This document shows positions 30,237 to 39,611 of a stretch of DNA of 64,000 nt, in pieces; within the stretch, counting starts at the first letter, position 1, and every line of letters starts with the position of its first letter. The notes under the pieces are model-generated. The model saw only the letters and a list, made by a program, of their open reading frames with translations, searched no databases and was not told the DNA's origin. Made by a program: the position numbers and the translations under genes. Origin of the DNA: Enterobacter soli ATCC BAA-2102 (GTDB lineage: Bacteria; Pseudomonadota; Gammaproteobacteria; Enterobacterales; Enterobacteriaceae); the NCBI RefSeq assembly GCF_001654845.1, contig NZ_LXES01000046.1, positions 124,001-188,000 on the forward strand. Direction: 5' to 3'.

Positions 30237-30510
30237 TCAACGCCTCTTATTTCGCCAAATCATCATTTTTTCTTATTATTTTCCTCTTCATACCGCCAAA
30301 ACTTGCCAGAATTATCTACATTAAAAGAGAGCCGTCATATTCGGTTACGTGAATTTTTATACAGCACGTATCCTTTTTGGCGCGACTCGTTTTAATATAA
30401 TAAAACTGGGAAAAACAATAAGTTCACTTCGGTTTTGCCGCTGTCTCACTACGGAAAAGTCGACTGCTATTGAATATTTTTTGCGCTAATGAGCAGCCGC
30501 AGGAGAAAAC

Positions 30511-32502
30511 ATGATGGATGATCTGGAGCAGAATTTGCTGTTTCGTTACATGGGTACGCACAGTCCCTGGTGGCGACTGACAGCCGATAGCAATGCTCTG
30601 CATCTGGCCGCCAGCGAAAGTGCCGATGTTATTCAGGTCGTTGCACTGAGCGATGAGCAGGCCGATCTCATTCGTCAACTTACGGTTATCACCTCCAGCA
30701 TTACGATGACGTTATCACTGTACGGTACTGATGTCCCGGTTCATTTGGTCGGCCGTAAAATCAATAAAAAAGAGTGGGCTGGCACAGCATCTGCCTGGAA
30801 CGATACCCCTTCTGTTGCCCGCGATCTGGCACAGGGACTCTCATTTGCAGAGCAAGTTGTCTCCGAAGCGAACTCTGTCATTGTTATCCTCGATCAAAAC
30901 GGGAATATTCAGCGCTTCAATCGCCTTAGCGAAGAGTATACCGGCCTGAAAGAACAGGAAGTGATCGGCCAGAACGTCTTCAAGCTGTTCATGAGCCGCA
31001 GTGAAGCCGCTGCATCCAAACGCAACATTACTGGTTTTTTTCGTAACGGCAGTTCCTATGAAGTCGAACGCTGGATCAAGACGCGCAAGGGACAAAGATT
31101 GTTTCTGTTCAGAAACAAATTTGTTCACAGCGGCAGCGGTAAGAATGAAATTTACCTCATCTGTTCAGGAACCGATATCACTGAGGAACGCCGCGCTCAG
31201 GAACGCCTGCGCGTGCTGGCAAATACCGATACCATCACCGGGTTGCCTAACCGGAATGCCATCCACGAACTGATATCCGACGCCATAGAGGCGCGCGGAG
31301 AAACCCAGGTCGGCGTGGTGTATCTCGATCTGGATAACTTCAAAAAAGTGAACGATGCCTACGGGCACATGTTTGGCGATCAGTTATTGCAGGCGGTCGC
31401 GCTGGCGATCCTCAGTTGTCTGGAAGAAGGACAAATCCTCGCCCGCCTCGGTGGCGATGAATTTATTGTGCTGGCGACGGATACCTCGCAAGGTTCGCTG
31501 GAAGCGATGGCCTCGCGGATCCTCACCCGCTTACGCCAGCCATTCCGCATCGGACTGATTGAGATTTATACCGGCTGCTCACTGGGTATCGCTCTTGCGC
31601 CTCAGCACGGTATCGACCGTGAAAGCGTGATTCGTAATGCGGATACGGCGATGTATACCGCCAAAGAGAGCGGCCGCGGTAAGTTCTGCGTCTTCTCACC
31701 AGAGATGAACCAGCGTGTGTTCGAGTACCTCTGGCTGGATACCAACCTGCGGAAGGCGCTGGATAACGATCAGCTGCTGATTCACTATCAGCCGAAAATG
31801 ACCTGGCGTGGCGAAATCAGGAGCCTTGAAGCGCTGGTCCGCTGGCAGTCCCCGGAACGCGGTCTGATCCCGCCGCTGGAGTTTATCTCCTATGCCGAAG
31901 AATCGGGGCTGATTGTGCCGCTTGGCCGCTGGGTTATGCTCGACGTGGTACGTCAGGTGGCCAAATGGCGCGACAAAGGCATTAATCTGCGCGTCGCGGT
32001 TAACGTCTCGGCGCGTCAGCTCGCCGATCAGACCATTTTCAGCGATTTAAAACAGGCGCTGAAGGATTTGAACTTTGAGTACTGCCCTATCGATGTGGAA
32101 TTAACCGAAAGCTGCCTGATTGAAAATGAAGATCTCGCGCTTTCTGTTATCCAGCAGTTCAGCCAGCTTGGAGCGCAAATCCACCTGGATGACTTTGGTA
32201 CGGGGTACTCGTCGCTTTCGCAGTTGGCGCGTTTCCCAATCGATGCGATTAAACTCGATCAGTCATTCGTTCGGGATATTCATAAACAATCGATATCGCA
32301 ATCGCTGGTACGCGCGATCGTTGCGGTGGCGCAGGCGCTCAATTTACAGGTCATTGCGGAAGGGGTAGAAAGCGCGAAAGAAGACGCCTTTCTGACTAAG
32401 AACGGCGTCAACGAACGGCAGGGTTATCTCTTTGCTAAACCTATGCCCGCTGCCGCATTCGAGCGATGGCTAAAGCGTTATCAGGCACGAAAAATGCGCT
32501 AA
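30511..32502 (+). CDS. pdeR: c-di-GMP phosphodiesterase PdeR / RpfR-type receptor
   Basis: A 663-residue protein close to E. coli PdeR (Gmr, 661 aa). Order: N-terminal domain (about 1-95, the RpfF-interaction domain in RpfR proteins), PAS (about 105-225), GGDEF (RLGGDEF, intact) and a complete EAL domain ([27 protein letters not shown]). In Cronobacter and Burkholderia the orthologue RpfR binds cis-2-unsaturated fatty acid (DSF) through PAS and changes c-di-GMP hydrolysis. The rpfF gene next door supports that role here. In E. coli PdeR holds DgcM and MlrA inactive. ATG at 30511 follows AGGAGAAAAC. Confidence 0.96.
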   Translation: MMDDLEQNLLFRYMGTHSPWWRLTADSNALHLAASESADVIQVVALSDEQADLIRQLTVITSSITMTLSLYGTDVPVHLVGRKINKKEWAGTASAWNDTPSVARDLAQGLSFAEQVVSEANSVIVILDQNGNIQRFNRLSEEYTGLKEQEVIGQNVFKLFMSRSEAAASKRNITGFFRNGSSYEVERWIKTRKGQRLFLFRNKFVHSGSGKNEIYLICSGTDITEERRAQERLRVLANTDTITGLPNRNAIHELISDAIEARGETQVGVVYLDLDNFKKVNDAYGHMFGDQLLQAVALAILSCLEEGQILARLGGDEFIVLATDTSQGSLEAMASRILTRLRQPFRIGLIEIYTGCSLGIALAPQHGIDRESVIRNADTAMYTAKESGRGKFCVFSPEMNQRVFEYLWLDTNLRKALDNDQLLIHYQPKMTWRGEIRSLEALVRWQSPERGLIPPLEFISYAEESGLIVPLGRWVMLDVVRQVAKWRDKGINLRVAVNVSARQLADQTIFSDLKQALKDLNFEYCPIDVELTESCLIENEDLALSVIQQFSQLGAQIHLDDFGTGYSSLSQLARFPIDAIKLDQSFVRDIHKQSISQSLVRAIVAVAQALNLQVIAEGVESAKEDAFLTKNGVNERQGYLFAKPMPAAAFERWLKRYQARKMR

Positions 32503-33368
32503 CTGGCTTTGCGTAACCCCGCCGCGTGATGGCGGTCCTGCAACATAACCAGACGCTCCATATAGATAATATCTTTGGGTTCGAGGCAAAACGCAGCGTC
32601 GACCCAATCCTCTGTAATGTCCATCAACTCGCTACGCGGAAGTTGCAGCACGCGTGTACGGGCGCGCAGCATTGCCCTTACGCCATTCATCTTCGGCTGT
32701 AATGTGTCGATAAATGTACGCACCGCCATATAGCTTTGTCCTGGCTCGAACAGGACATCCACTAACCCGTGCTGTTCGTACCACTCCGCAGTATGCGACT
32801 CCCCTTTGTAGATAAGTTCCTCCGCCAGTTTCATGCCTGAACGGCGGGCAACCAGCGAATACCCACCCATACCGGGGAACAAGTTGAAGGCAATTTCAGG
32901 AAATCCCAGACGTGCATCGCGCTGACCAAGAACAAAATGGTGCGCCAGGGCCGCCTCAAATCCGCCACCTAAGGCGCTGCCTTCAACCATCGCCAGTGTG
33001 ATGGCGCCGGTATCAAAACCACGTGAGGCGGCGTGTACGCAATCGACACAGGCGCGAGCATAGGCACGTAATGCTTCGCGGCGGCCGTTTTGGATGCACT
33101 CGACAAAGAACTTCAAATCACCCCCCGTGTTGTACATATCAGGAACCAGCGATCCGGTGACCCAGAAGTCGACAACAAAACCAGACTGCCGCACCAGCCA
33201 GGACAAGTTCATGATTTCTTCAATCAATGCATGGTTGAAGCAAGGCCGTGGCTGAGACCGCAACATCATCCAGACGGTGTGACGTTCCTCCTCATAATAC
33301 GCAGCAAGTTGGGTAAAGCGTTCAGCATCAGTGAACAGTGTGCAAGTAGCTTGATTGATAACTGTCAT
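32499..33368 (-). CDS. rpfF: DSF-family signal synthase RpfF
   Basis: A 289-residue crotonase-fold protein of the RpfF family, which makes cis-2-unsaturated fatty-acid signals from acyl-ACP by dehydration and thioester cleavage. The two catalytic glutamates are visible 20 residues apart, in GGGFEAAL (E138) and LGFPEIAFN (E158), matching E141/E161 of Xanthomonas RpfF. GAGGAA precedes the ATG at 33368. Its 3' end overlaps that of pdeR by four bases, in convergent orientation. E. coli K-12 has pdeR but no rpfF. It could alternatively be an enoyl-CoA hydratase, but the partner gene argues against this. Confidence 0.93.
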   Translation of the reverse strand: MTVINQATCTLFTDAERFTQLAAYYEEERHTVWMMLRSQPRPCFNHALIEEIMNLSWLVRQSGFVVDFWVTGSLVPDMYNTGGDLKFFVECIQNGRREALRAYARACVDCVHAASRGFDTGAITLAMVEGSALGGGFEAALAHHFVLGQRDARLGFPEIAFNLFPGMGGYSLVARRSGMKLAEELIYKGESHTAEWYEQHGLVDVLFEPGQSYMAVRTFIDTLQPKMNGVRAMLRARTRVLQLPRSELMDITEDWVDAAFCLEPKDIIYMERLVMLQDRHHAAGLRKAS

Positions 33369-33561
33369 AGTCTAATTCCTCATATAAAAAAGCGCCTTGC
33401 GCGCAGAATTAGCCTAATCCACACATTCAACTCACTGCATGAGGAGGGATAAATTTATCACTTTCATTTATGTAATTTCCTTATTGCATTTTTTCCCTTC
33501 TCTTTTGACCCTATTTTCTGCATCATTGAAAATATTAACTTTTCGCTCCAGGGGTGAAATT

Positions 33562-33744
33562 ATGTCCAACATTGATGCACTGACCGTGGCACAACGTATT
33601 GATACTGTGCTGGATATCCTGGTTGCGGGCGATTATCACTCTGCAATCCGTAATCTTGAGATCTTAAAATCCGAATTGCTGGCACAGAATGGCGCCGACA
33701 CCGCACCAGAAAGCGCGCAACCTAAAGCCCCGTGGGAAGTGTAA
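33562..33744 (+). CDS. yciZ: UPF0509 protein YciZ
   Basis: A 60-residue soluble protein matching E. coli YciZ (57 aa), with the conserved [18 protein letters not shown] stretch and the C-terminal PKAPWEV. AGGGGTG precedes the ATG; an upstream in-frame start at 33439 runs through non-conserved hydrophobic sequence and is rejected. Function is unknown. It is divergent from rpfF. Confidence 0.93.
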   Translation: MSNIDALTVAQRIDTVLDILVAGDYHSAIRNLEILKSELLAQNGADTAPESAQPKAPWEV

Positions 33745-33788
33745 CCACCACGTTTCCGACCTCGTTCAGCTTTTTTTAAATGGATGCT

Positions 33789-34541
33789 ATGAATTCCCGA
33801 CAACAACTCATTTTACAGATGGTCATCGATCAGGGACGCGTGAGCGTGGTCGACCTCGCTAAAACCACTGGCGTATCTGAAGTCACAATCCGTCAGGATC
33901 TTAATCTGCTGGAAAAACAGAGTTACCTGCGCCGTGCGCACGGGTATGCCGTTCCGCTGGATAGCGAAGACGTCGAAACCCGCATGATGAACAACTATGC
34001 GCTGAAACGTGAGCTGGCAGAATTTGCCGCGTCTTTGGTGAATAACGGTGAGACAGTGTTTATCGAGAACGGCAGCAGTAACGCGCTACTGGCGCGTACG
34101 CTCGCCGACCAGAAAGACATCACTATCATCACCGTCAGCAGCTATATCGCTCACCTGCTTAAAGAAACCCGCTGCGAAGTGATTCTGCTCGGGGGGATTT
34201 ATCAGAAAAAAAGTGAGAGCATGGTTGGGCCACTGACCCGCCAATATGTTCAGCAGGTTCACTTCAGTAAAGCGTTTATCGGTATCGACGGCTGGCAGGC
34301 AGAGACAGGTTTTACCGGCCGGGACATGATGCGTTCAGATGTGGTTAACGCAGTACTTGAAAAAGAGTGTGAGGCCATTGTTCTTACCGACAGTTCAAAA
34401 TTTGGCGCGGTTCACCCTTATATGATGGGCCCGATTTCCCGTTTCAGCCGCGTAATTACCGATGATCGGTTAAGTAATGATCATCGCCAGCAACTCGAAC
34501 AAACTGGCCTGACGGTCGATATTGTCAAACACCCCGCATAA
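33789..34541 (+). CDS. yciT: DeoR-family regulator YciT
   Basis: A 250-residue DeoR-type repressor with an N-terminal helix-turn-helix ([21 protein letters not shown]) and a sugar-phosphate-binding C-terminal domain ([28 protein letters not shown]). In E. coli it is linked to osmotic response genes. ATG at 33789 matches the E. coli start MNSRQQ; the ATG at 33780 is also in frame. It lies between yciZ and osmB as in E. coli. Confidence 0.95.
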   Translation: MNSRQQLILQMVIDQGRVSVVDLAKTTGVSEVTIRQDLNLLEKQSYLRRAHGYAVPLDSEDVETRMMNNYALKRELAEFAASLVNNGETVFIENGSSNALLARTLADQKDITIITVSSYIAHLLKETRCEVILLGGIYQKKSESMVGPLTRQYVQQVHFSKAFIGIDGWQAETGFTGRDMMRSDVVNAVLEKECEAIVLTDSSKFGAVHPYMMGPISRFSRVITDDRLSNDHRQQLEQTGLTVDIVKHPA

Positions 34542-34752
34542 TATCTTTTCTGCGCCCGCCTCCCCGGGCGCAGGCAATTTCATCTCTGAGAGAATTCCTG
34601 GTCTCCCTTTAAGACTTTTTACCTGTTTAACCGGCGTTAAACTCGTAAAATTAATATTAGCGATATAACAGGAAGTGACTATCACCTGCGTGATTACGTA
34701 ACGCCTGCGCGACCAGCTTTCACGGGAAACGGAATTTAAGTATGCAAATGGT

Positions 34753-34759
34753 CTATACT
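34753..34759 (+). promoter_or_regulatory. osmB sigma-S type -10 element
   Basis: CTATACT is the exact extended -10 consensus for RpoS-dependent promoters and lies about 47 bases before the osmB start, as at the E. coli osmBp2 promoter. Confidence 0.7.
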
Positions 34760-34805
34760 TAAAGTGTATTTCTTTCCGTGAATCGATAATTCAGGAGAAA
34801 GTATT

Positions 34806-35024
34806 ATGTCTTTAACCAGCAAAAAATTAACCGCAGCTGTTCTGGCTGTTGCTTTAGCAATGTCCCTGAGCGCATGTTCCAACTGGTCAAAACGCGACCG
34901 TAACACAGCCATTGGTGCCGGTGCCGGTGCACTCGGTGGTGCGGTCTTAACTGACGGTAGTACGCTGGGTACTTTAGGTGGTGCTGCTGTCGGCGGTATT
35001 ATCGGTCACCAGGTGGGCAAATAA
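34806..35024 (+). CDS. osmB: osmotically inducible lipoprotein OsmB
   Basis: A 72-residue lipoprotein, same length as in E. coli. Signal peptide with lipobox LSAC (Cys23) and a glycine-rich tail (AIGAGAGALGGAVL..GTLGGAAVGGIIGHQVGK) of the glycine-zipper type. It is induced by high osmolarity and stationary phase. AGGAGA precedes the ATG. Confidence 0.97.
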   Translation: MSLTSKKLTAAVLAVALAMSLSACSNWSKRDRNTAIGAGAGALGGAVLTDGSTLGTLGGAAVGGIIGHQVGK

Positions 35025-35098
35025 TCTCCATAACGGCAACCACCGGTATAAAGATAGTTTTGAATATATTTCAGGTCTGACTTACGCACGTAAAAATA

Positions 35099-35122
35099 GA
35101 GCCACGGTATTTGCCGTGGCTC
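35099..35122. terminator. bidirectional terminator between osmB and yciH
   Basis: A perfect nine-pair stem GAGCCACGG/CCGTGGCTC with TATTTG loop has AT-rich/T tracts on both sides. Confidence 0.85.
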
Positions 35123-35129
35123 ACTTATT

Positions 35130-35456
35130 TTAACCGCCTGCCAGTTTTACTTTCATGCCTTTGGCTTCGAGCAGTGATTTAATTAAATCTCGTTTGTCGC
35201 CCTGAATTTCAATAATTCCGTCCTTCACAGCGCCGCCACATCCGCATTTCTTTTTAAGCTCGGCTGCCAGTTTCGCCAGCTCAGCATCGTCGGCATCAAT
35301 GCCGGTAATCAGGCATACACCTTTACCCTTTCGGCCACTGGTCTGACGCTGAATACGCACCACACCATCGCCTTTCGGACGCTCTACCGCGACCTTGGGT
35401 TCATCGATGCGCCCGGTTTCGGTGGAATACACCAGGCGGCTGTTAGAATCGCTCAT
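35130..35456 (-). CDS. yciH: SUI1/eIF1-like protein YciH
   Basis: A 108-residue protein with an eIF1-like SUI1 domain (RKGKGVCLITGID, KKKCGCGGAVKDGIIEIQGD). The E. coli protein influences start-site fidelity in vitro but its role is not settled. Its start overlaps the pyrF stop (TAATG), so the two are coupled. Confidence 0.97.
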   Translation of the reverse strand: MSDSNSRLVYSTETGRIDEPKVAVERPKGDGVVRIQRQTSGRKGKGVCLITGIDADDAELAKLAAELKKKCGCGGAVKDGIIEIQGDKRDLIKSLLEAKGMKVKLAGG

Positions 35457-36193
35457 TACGCGCCCTTCTTCAGTGAGGCATTGATGGCCTTCAGGGTTTG
35501 AGCCGGGTCAGCCGATTGCGTTACCGGGCGACCGATAACCATATAGTCAACACCCGCCGCCAGCGCCTGCTCAGGCGTCATGATGCGGCGCTGATCGCCC
35601 ACGTCACTGCCCGCCGGACGAATACCCGGTGTAACCAGTTTGAACGCCTGGCCCAATTCTGATTTGAAGCGTACGGCTTCCTGCGCAGAACAAACCACAC
35701 CGTCCAGACCACAGTTTTGAGTCAGGCGCGCAAGGCGTTCGGCGTGTTCAGCTGGCGACAACGTCACGCCGAGATCGCGCAGGTCGCTTTCGTCCATGCT
35801 GGTCAGAACCGTTACGGCAATCAGTAATGGTGCGTCTTTGCCAAAAGGTACAAGCGCTTCACGCGCGGCGGTCATCATACGCGCCCCGCCCGATGCGTGG
35901 ACGTTTACCATCCATACGCCCAGCTCAGCAGCAGCAGCAACGGCATGTGCCGTGGTGTTGGGGATATCGTGAAACTTTAGGTCGAGGAAGATTTCAAAGC
36001 CACGCTGTTGCAGATCACGCACAATTTGTGGCCCAAACAGCGTGAACATTTCTTTGCCGACTTTCAGGCGGCAGTCACGTGGATCAATGCCATCGACGAA
36101 GGCAAGTGCAGCATCGCGGTTATTGTAATCGAGAGCAACAACAACAGGAGAATCAGTAACTACGCGGGAAGCGGAGGAAGTAACAGACGTCAT
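35456..36193 (-). CDS. pyrF: orotidine 5'-phosphate decarboxylase
   Basis: A 245-residue TIM-barrel enzyme that makes UMP from OMP, the last step of de novo pyrimidine synthesis. The catalytic [10 protein letters not shown] motif and the phosphate-binding C-terminal VIGRPVTQS are visible. It is cotranscribed with yciH. A terminator-like hairpin lies between it and lapB. Confidence 0.98.
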   Translation of the reverse strand: MTSVTSSASRVVTDSPVVVALDYNNRDAALAFVDGIDPRDCRLKVGKEMFTLFGPQIVRDLQQRGFEIFLDLKFHDIPNTTAHAVAAAAELGVWMVNVHASGGARMMTAAREALVPFGKDAPLLIAVTVLTSMDESDLRDLGVTLSPAEHAERLARLTQNCGLDGVVCSAQEAVRFKSELGQAFKLVTPGIRPAGSDVGDQRRIMTPEQALAAGVDYMVIGRPVTQSADPAQTLKAINASLKKGA

Positions 36194-36333
36194 GACCAGC
36201 CCTTTTCGTCTATGGGCGCGCAGCGGCGCGGAACAGATAAACGGCCAGCATTCTACCTGTCAGCGCCACAAATGAACAGAATCGATTTCCTTTCCTGCCA
36301 GGCCAATGGCCGCACGGTGCCATCAGATGGAGA

Positions 36334-36372
36334 AAAACACATTAGTATGTTGTAACTAAAATAATGTGTTTT
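36334..36372 (-). terminator. terminator or attenuator between lapB and pyrF
   Basis: An 11-pair stem AAAACACATTA/TAATGTGTTTT with a 17-base loop is followed by T on the minus strand. It lies between lapB and pyrF, which are cotranscribed in E. coli, so it may only partly stop transcription. Confidence 0.6.
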
Positions 36373-36379
36373 AAAAAAA

Positions 36380-37549
36380 TTACTGCCCGTCCAGGCCGCG
36401 AATAGGCTTAATCGTGGACCAGGCTCGGCAGGAAGGACAGTGCCAGTAAAGCGTATAAGCGGTAAAACCGCACTTCTGGCAGCGATAGCGTGGCTTACTG
36501 CGCACCTGTTCACCGACCATGTCGCGCAGCACCATCAGGCTCTCTTTGGCGCGCCCTTCTTCCGCATCATTCAGGTGATAATCCATCAGCTTATGGAAAA
36601 CACGCATCGTTGGATGGCGCTGAAGCTGGCGCGTAATATATACCTGCGCCGTGTCACTGCCTTCGTGTTGTTCAACGATGTCGGACAACATCAGCTCGGC
36701 TGTTGCGCCAGTGTTTTCTTCAACACAACGACGCAGGAAGGTGACCCATTCATCCTGCTTATTCAACTGCTGGTAGCAGGTTTGCAGCATTTCCAGCGTT
36801 TCGCTGACCAGCTCTTTATCCTGGTCAATCACCCGCAGCAAGCACTCCACTGCCTTGGCAAACTCGCCGTTTGCCATAAAGACACGCCCCATCATGATGG
36901 AAATGCGCGCGCTGTTACGGTCGGCCGCAGCACCTTTTTTCAGCAGTGTCATGGCTTTATCCATGTCATCGCTGCCCATCTGTTGCAATGCGAGTTCACA
37001 GTAGAAATGGGCTATTTCAACGCGCTGTTTGTCTTTACCCAGTTTCACCAGACGCTCAGCGGTATCAATGGCCTTCTGCCAGTCGCTTGTCGCCTGGTAA
37101 ATCTGCAACAGCTGCTGCAACGCGCTGATTCGAAAATCGGTTTCATCGACCAGTTGCGTAAACATGTCTTCGGCGCGGTCGTACAGACCGGCGGCCATGT
37201 AGTCACGCCCCAGTTGCTGAACCGCGAGCAGGCGCTGATCGTACGTCAGCGACGCGCTTTCCATGAGGGTCTGGTGAATACGGATTGCACGGTCAACTTC
37301 GCCACGCGAGCGGAACAGGTTTCCGAGGGTGAGATGGGCTTCAACGGTACCGGTGTCCTCTTTAAGCATGTCGAGGAACAGGTCTACCGCTTTATCCTGT
37401 TGGTTGCTCAGCAGGAAGTTCACCCCCGCAACATAGTCACGGGAGAGTCGGTTAGCTTCATCCTGCTTTGTTTGTTGCGCACTTCTGCGGCCCATATACC
37501 AGCCATAGGCTGCGGCTACAGGCAAAAGCAGAAACAACAACTCCAGCAT
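36380..37549 (-). CDS. lapB: LPS assembly regulator LapB
   Basis: A 389-residue inner-membrane protein (YciM), same length as in E. coli. One N-terminal membrane segment (MLELLFLLLPVAAAYGWYMG), nine or so TPR repeats, and a C-terminal rubredoxin-like metal site (CQKCGF, CPSC). It presents LpxC to FtsH for degradation and so sets lipopolysaccharide output. It starts six bases after lapA. Confidence 0.98.
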   Translation of the reverse strand: MLELLFLLLPVAAAYGWYMGRRSAQQTKQDEANRLSRDYVAGVNFLLSNQQDKAVDLFLDMLKEDTGTVEAHLTLGNLFRSRGEVDRAIRIHQTLMESASLTYDQRLLAVQQLGRDYMAAGLYDRAEDMFTQLVDETDFRISALQQLLQIYQATSDWQKAIDTAERLVKLGKDKQRVEIAHFYCELALQQMGSDDMDKAMTLLKKGAAADRNSARISIMMGRVFMANGEFAKAVECLLRVIDQDKELVSETLEMLQTCYQQLNKQDEWVTFLRRCVEENTGATAELMLSDIVEQHEGSDTAQVYITRQLQRHPTMRVFHKLMDYHLNDAEEGRAKESLMVLRDMVGEQVRSKPRYRCQKCGFTAYTLYWHCPSCRAWSTIKPIRGLDGQ

Positions 37550-37555
37550 ATTCGA

Positions 37556-37864
37556 TTATTCCTTGGCTACCGGCACACCAGAACGCTCTGGAATGTCAGT
37601 CGCGGGCGCAATTTGAAGTTCAAGGCGTTTGATTTTACGTTCAGCGCGCGCAAGAGAAACACGAACTTTAAGCCAGAACAGGCCGCAAACCAGCCAGCCG
37701 ATGATAAATCCCGCAGCAAATAACACCGCAAGCAGGCTTGATACCCGGTATTCACCTTGTGCCAGCAGATAGTTAAACGTCACCTGTTGGTCGTTCTGCG
37801 CACCCAATGTGACCGAAATGACAAAAATCGCCAATACCAGTAAGAAAATGAGTAAATATTTCAC
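37556..37864 (-). CDS. lapA: LPS assembly protein LapA
   Basis: A 102-residue protein (YciS) with two membrane segments (about 2-22 and 43-66) and a basic coiled C-terminal part. It partners LapB. The start is the GTG at 37864 with GGAAG upstream, giving the E. coli N-terminus (KYLLIFLLVLAIFVISVTLG); an in-frame ATG upstream at 37888 is less likely. Confidence 0.96.
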   Translation of the reverse strand: MKYLLIFLLVLAIFVISVTLGAQNDQQVTFNYLLAQGEYRVSSLLAVLFAAGFIIGWLVCGLFWLKVRVSLARAERKIKRLELQIAPATDIPERSGVPVAKE

Positions 37865-38012
37865 ATTACTTCCCGTTATGTGGTTCAAGCGAATAAAGTG
37901 TGTTCAACTTACCGCAATCAGCCTTATAAACTACCATTTTAGTGACGGGCGCGATACGGAAAAAGTAACGCGCCAGTATGGGATTTATGGGCTAAACGCA
38001 GAATATCAACCG

Positions 38013-38780
38013 TCAGACCCCGCTTTGCTCTCTTTCCGCGATTTCTTTCTTCTCTTCCGGCGGCGGTGTCAGCGGCCCACACAGTCTCTGGGCAAGCCAG
38101 GTAGCGAAGGTCACCAGCACCCACGAGATCAGTGTGGCAACAACCAAATCACGTGGCCAGTGCATTCCCAGCAGCAGACGGCTTCCCATCACGGCTGTGG
38201 CCCACACCAGCAGCACGGCTATCGTCACCGTCCTACGACGTGGCCAGAGTAATCCCACGCCAAGCAACGCCCAGCTGGCAGCAAACATCGTATGCCCCGA
38301 AGGAAACGCGAAGCCAGCTTCTTTTTGCCAGTGCTTACGCAAAAACTTGGGAATATCCTGTTGTTCCGAAAGTTGCTCTTTGACCAGCGCGCCACGGTCT
38401 TTACGCTTTAAATTGTAGAACTCATCCACCGGGATATGGTGCGTTTTTTCCAGCCAGATAACGAACGGACGCGGCTCCTGCACATGATCTTTCACCCAGG
38501 ACTTCACCCCCTGCCCGACGACAATCGCCGCCGCAAGAATGGCAAATAACATCACCGCCGGACGCAGGCGAAAACGCAGACACCACAGGAACCATGCACA
38601 TAGTAGTACATGGGTAATGATCCCCCAGGGTTGAGAAACCGTTTCTGTTACCCAGTACAGCGGTTTAAGCCACGCGGTATGTTGACCGGGCTGCCATGTC
38701 CAGCCGGAAATCCACACGGCCAGAGGCATGATAAGTAAGATGGCCGCACCTGCTGCCGTTCGTCGGGCAATTGAAAGCAT
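38013..38780 (-). CDS. pgpB: phosphatidylglycerophosphatase B
   Basis: A 255-residue PAP2-family lipid phosphatase with six membrane segments. Catalytic motifs are KSWVKDHVQEPRP, FPSGHT and SRLLLGMHWPRDL. It dephosphorylates phosphatidylglycerophosphate and undecaprenyl pyrophosphate at the outer face of the inner membrane. ATG at 38780 matches E. coli. Confidence 0.97.
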   Translation of the reverse strand: MLSIARRTAAGAAILLIMPLAVWISGWTWQPGQHTAWLKPLYWVTETVSQPWGIITHVLLCAWFLWCLRFRLRPAVMLFAILAAAIVVGQGVKSWVKDHVQEPRPFVIWLEKTHHIPVDEFYNLKRKDRGALVKEQLSEQQDIPKFLRKHWQKEAGFAFPSGHTMFAASWALLGVGLLWPRRRTVTIAVLLVWATAVMGSRLLLGMHWPRDLVVATLISWVLVTFATWLAQRLCGPLTPPPEEKKEIAEREQSGV

Positions 38781-38977
38781 GTCTTCTCCTTGTTCGCTAA
38801 GCGTCACAATCATAACTGAATTTCGCCCGACAGGTGGATATGTCGGATCGTGCGTTTAACGTTCGTATAGCATGGTGGCGATTAGGCGAAGTTGCTGAGC
38901 TTGTGGCAAAATGAACAGATACAGAAAGCCAAACAGGCGAAAGACACGAAACGTGTCAGCATACTCTGGAGAATCAC

Positions 38978-39568
38978 ATGCAGCTTAAACGTGTGGCAGA
39001 AGCCAAACTGCCAACCCCATGGGGCGATTTCCTGATGGTGGGATTTGAAGAACTGGCAACCGGACAAGATCACGTCGCCTTAGTTTTTGGCGACATTTCA
39101 GGGCAGACGCCGGTGTTGTCTCGCGTCCATTCGGAGTGTCTGACGGGCGATGCCTTGTTCAGCCTGCGCTGCGACTGCGGTTTCCAGCTGGAAGCGGCCC
39201 TGACGCACATCGCGGAAGAAGGTCGTGGGGTTCTGCTCTATCACCGCCAGGAAGGCCGTAATATCGGTCTGCTGAATAAGATCCGCGCTTATGCCCTTCA
39301 GGATCAGGGTTACGATACGGTCGAAGCTAACCATCAGCTCGGTTTTGCCGCCGATGAGCGCGATTTCACCCTGTGTGCAGATATGTTCAAGCTGCTGGGC
39401 GTGGATGAAGTGCGTCTGCTGACGAACAACCCACGTAAAGTTGAGATCCTGACGGAAGCCGGCATCAACATTGTTGAACGTGTACCGTTGATTGTGGGGC
39501 GTAACCCGAAAAATGCCCACTATCTCGACACTAAAGCCGCGAAAATGGGCCATCTGTTAAACGAATAA
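38978..39568 (+). CDS. ribA: GTP cyclohydrolase II
   Basis: A 196-residue enzyme for the first step of riboflavin synthesis. The zinc cysteines are visible in [21 protein letters not shown] (split over residues 52-72), and the catalytic region is [19 protein letters not shown] precedes the ATG. In E. coli it is under SoxRS control. Confidence 0.98.
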   Translation: MQLKRVAEAKLPTPWGDFLMVGFEELATGQDHVALVFGDISGQTPVLSRVHSECLTGDALFSLRCDCGFQLEAALTHIAEEGRGVLLYHRQEGRNIGLLNKIRAYALQDQGYDTVEANHQLGFAADERDFTLCADMFKLLGVDEVRLLTNNPRKVEILTEAGINIVERVPLIVGRNPKNAHYLDTKAAKMGHLLNE

Positions 39569-39577
39569 TGGCTATAA

Positions 39578-39603
39578 GCCCGGCGCGGTAATGTGCGCCG
39601 GGC
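39578..39603. repeat. GC-rich stem-loop between ribA and acnA
   Basis: A perfect nine-pair stem GCCCGGCGC/GCGCCGGGC with an eight-base loop lies between the converging stop codons of ribA and acnA. No T run follows on either strand. It could end transcription or block 3' exonucleases. Confidence 0.6.
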
Positions 39604-39611
39604 ACATTCCA

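Noticed and set aside
36440-37723. A 427-codon open frame on the plus strand opposite lapB and lapA.
   Set aside because: It mirrors two conserved genes and has no recognisable domain; it is a shadow of their codon bias.
39578-39603. GC-rich palindrome between ribA and acnA considered as a REP element.
   Set aside because: It is a single copy in the window and does not match the REP consensus; kept only as a stem-loop.
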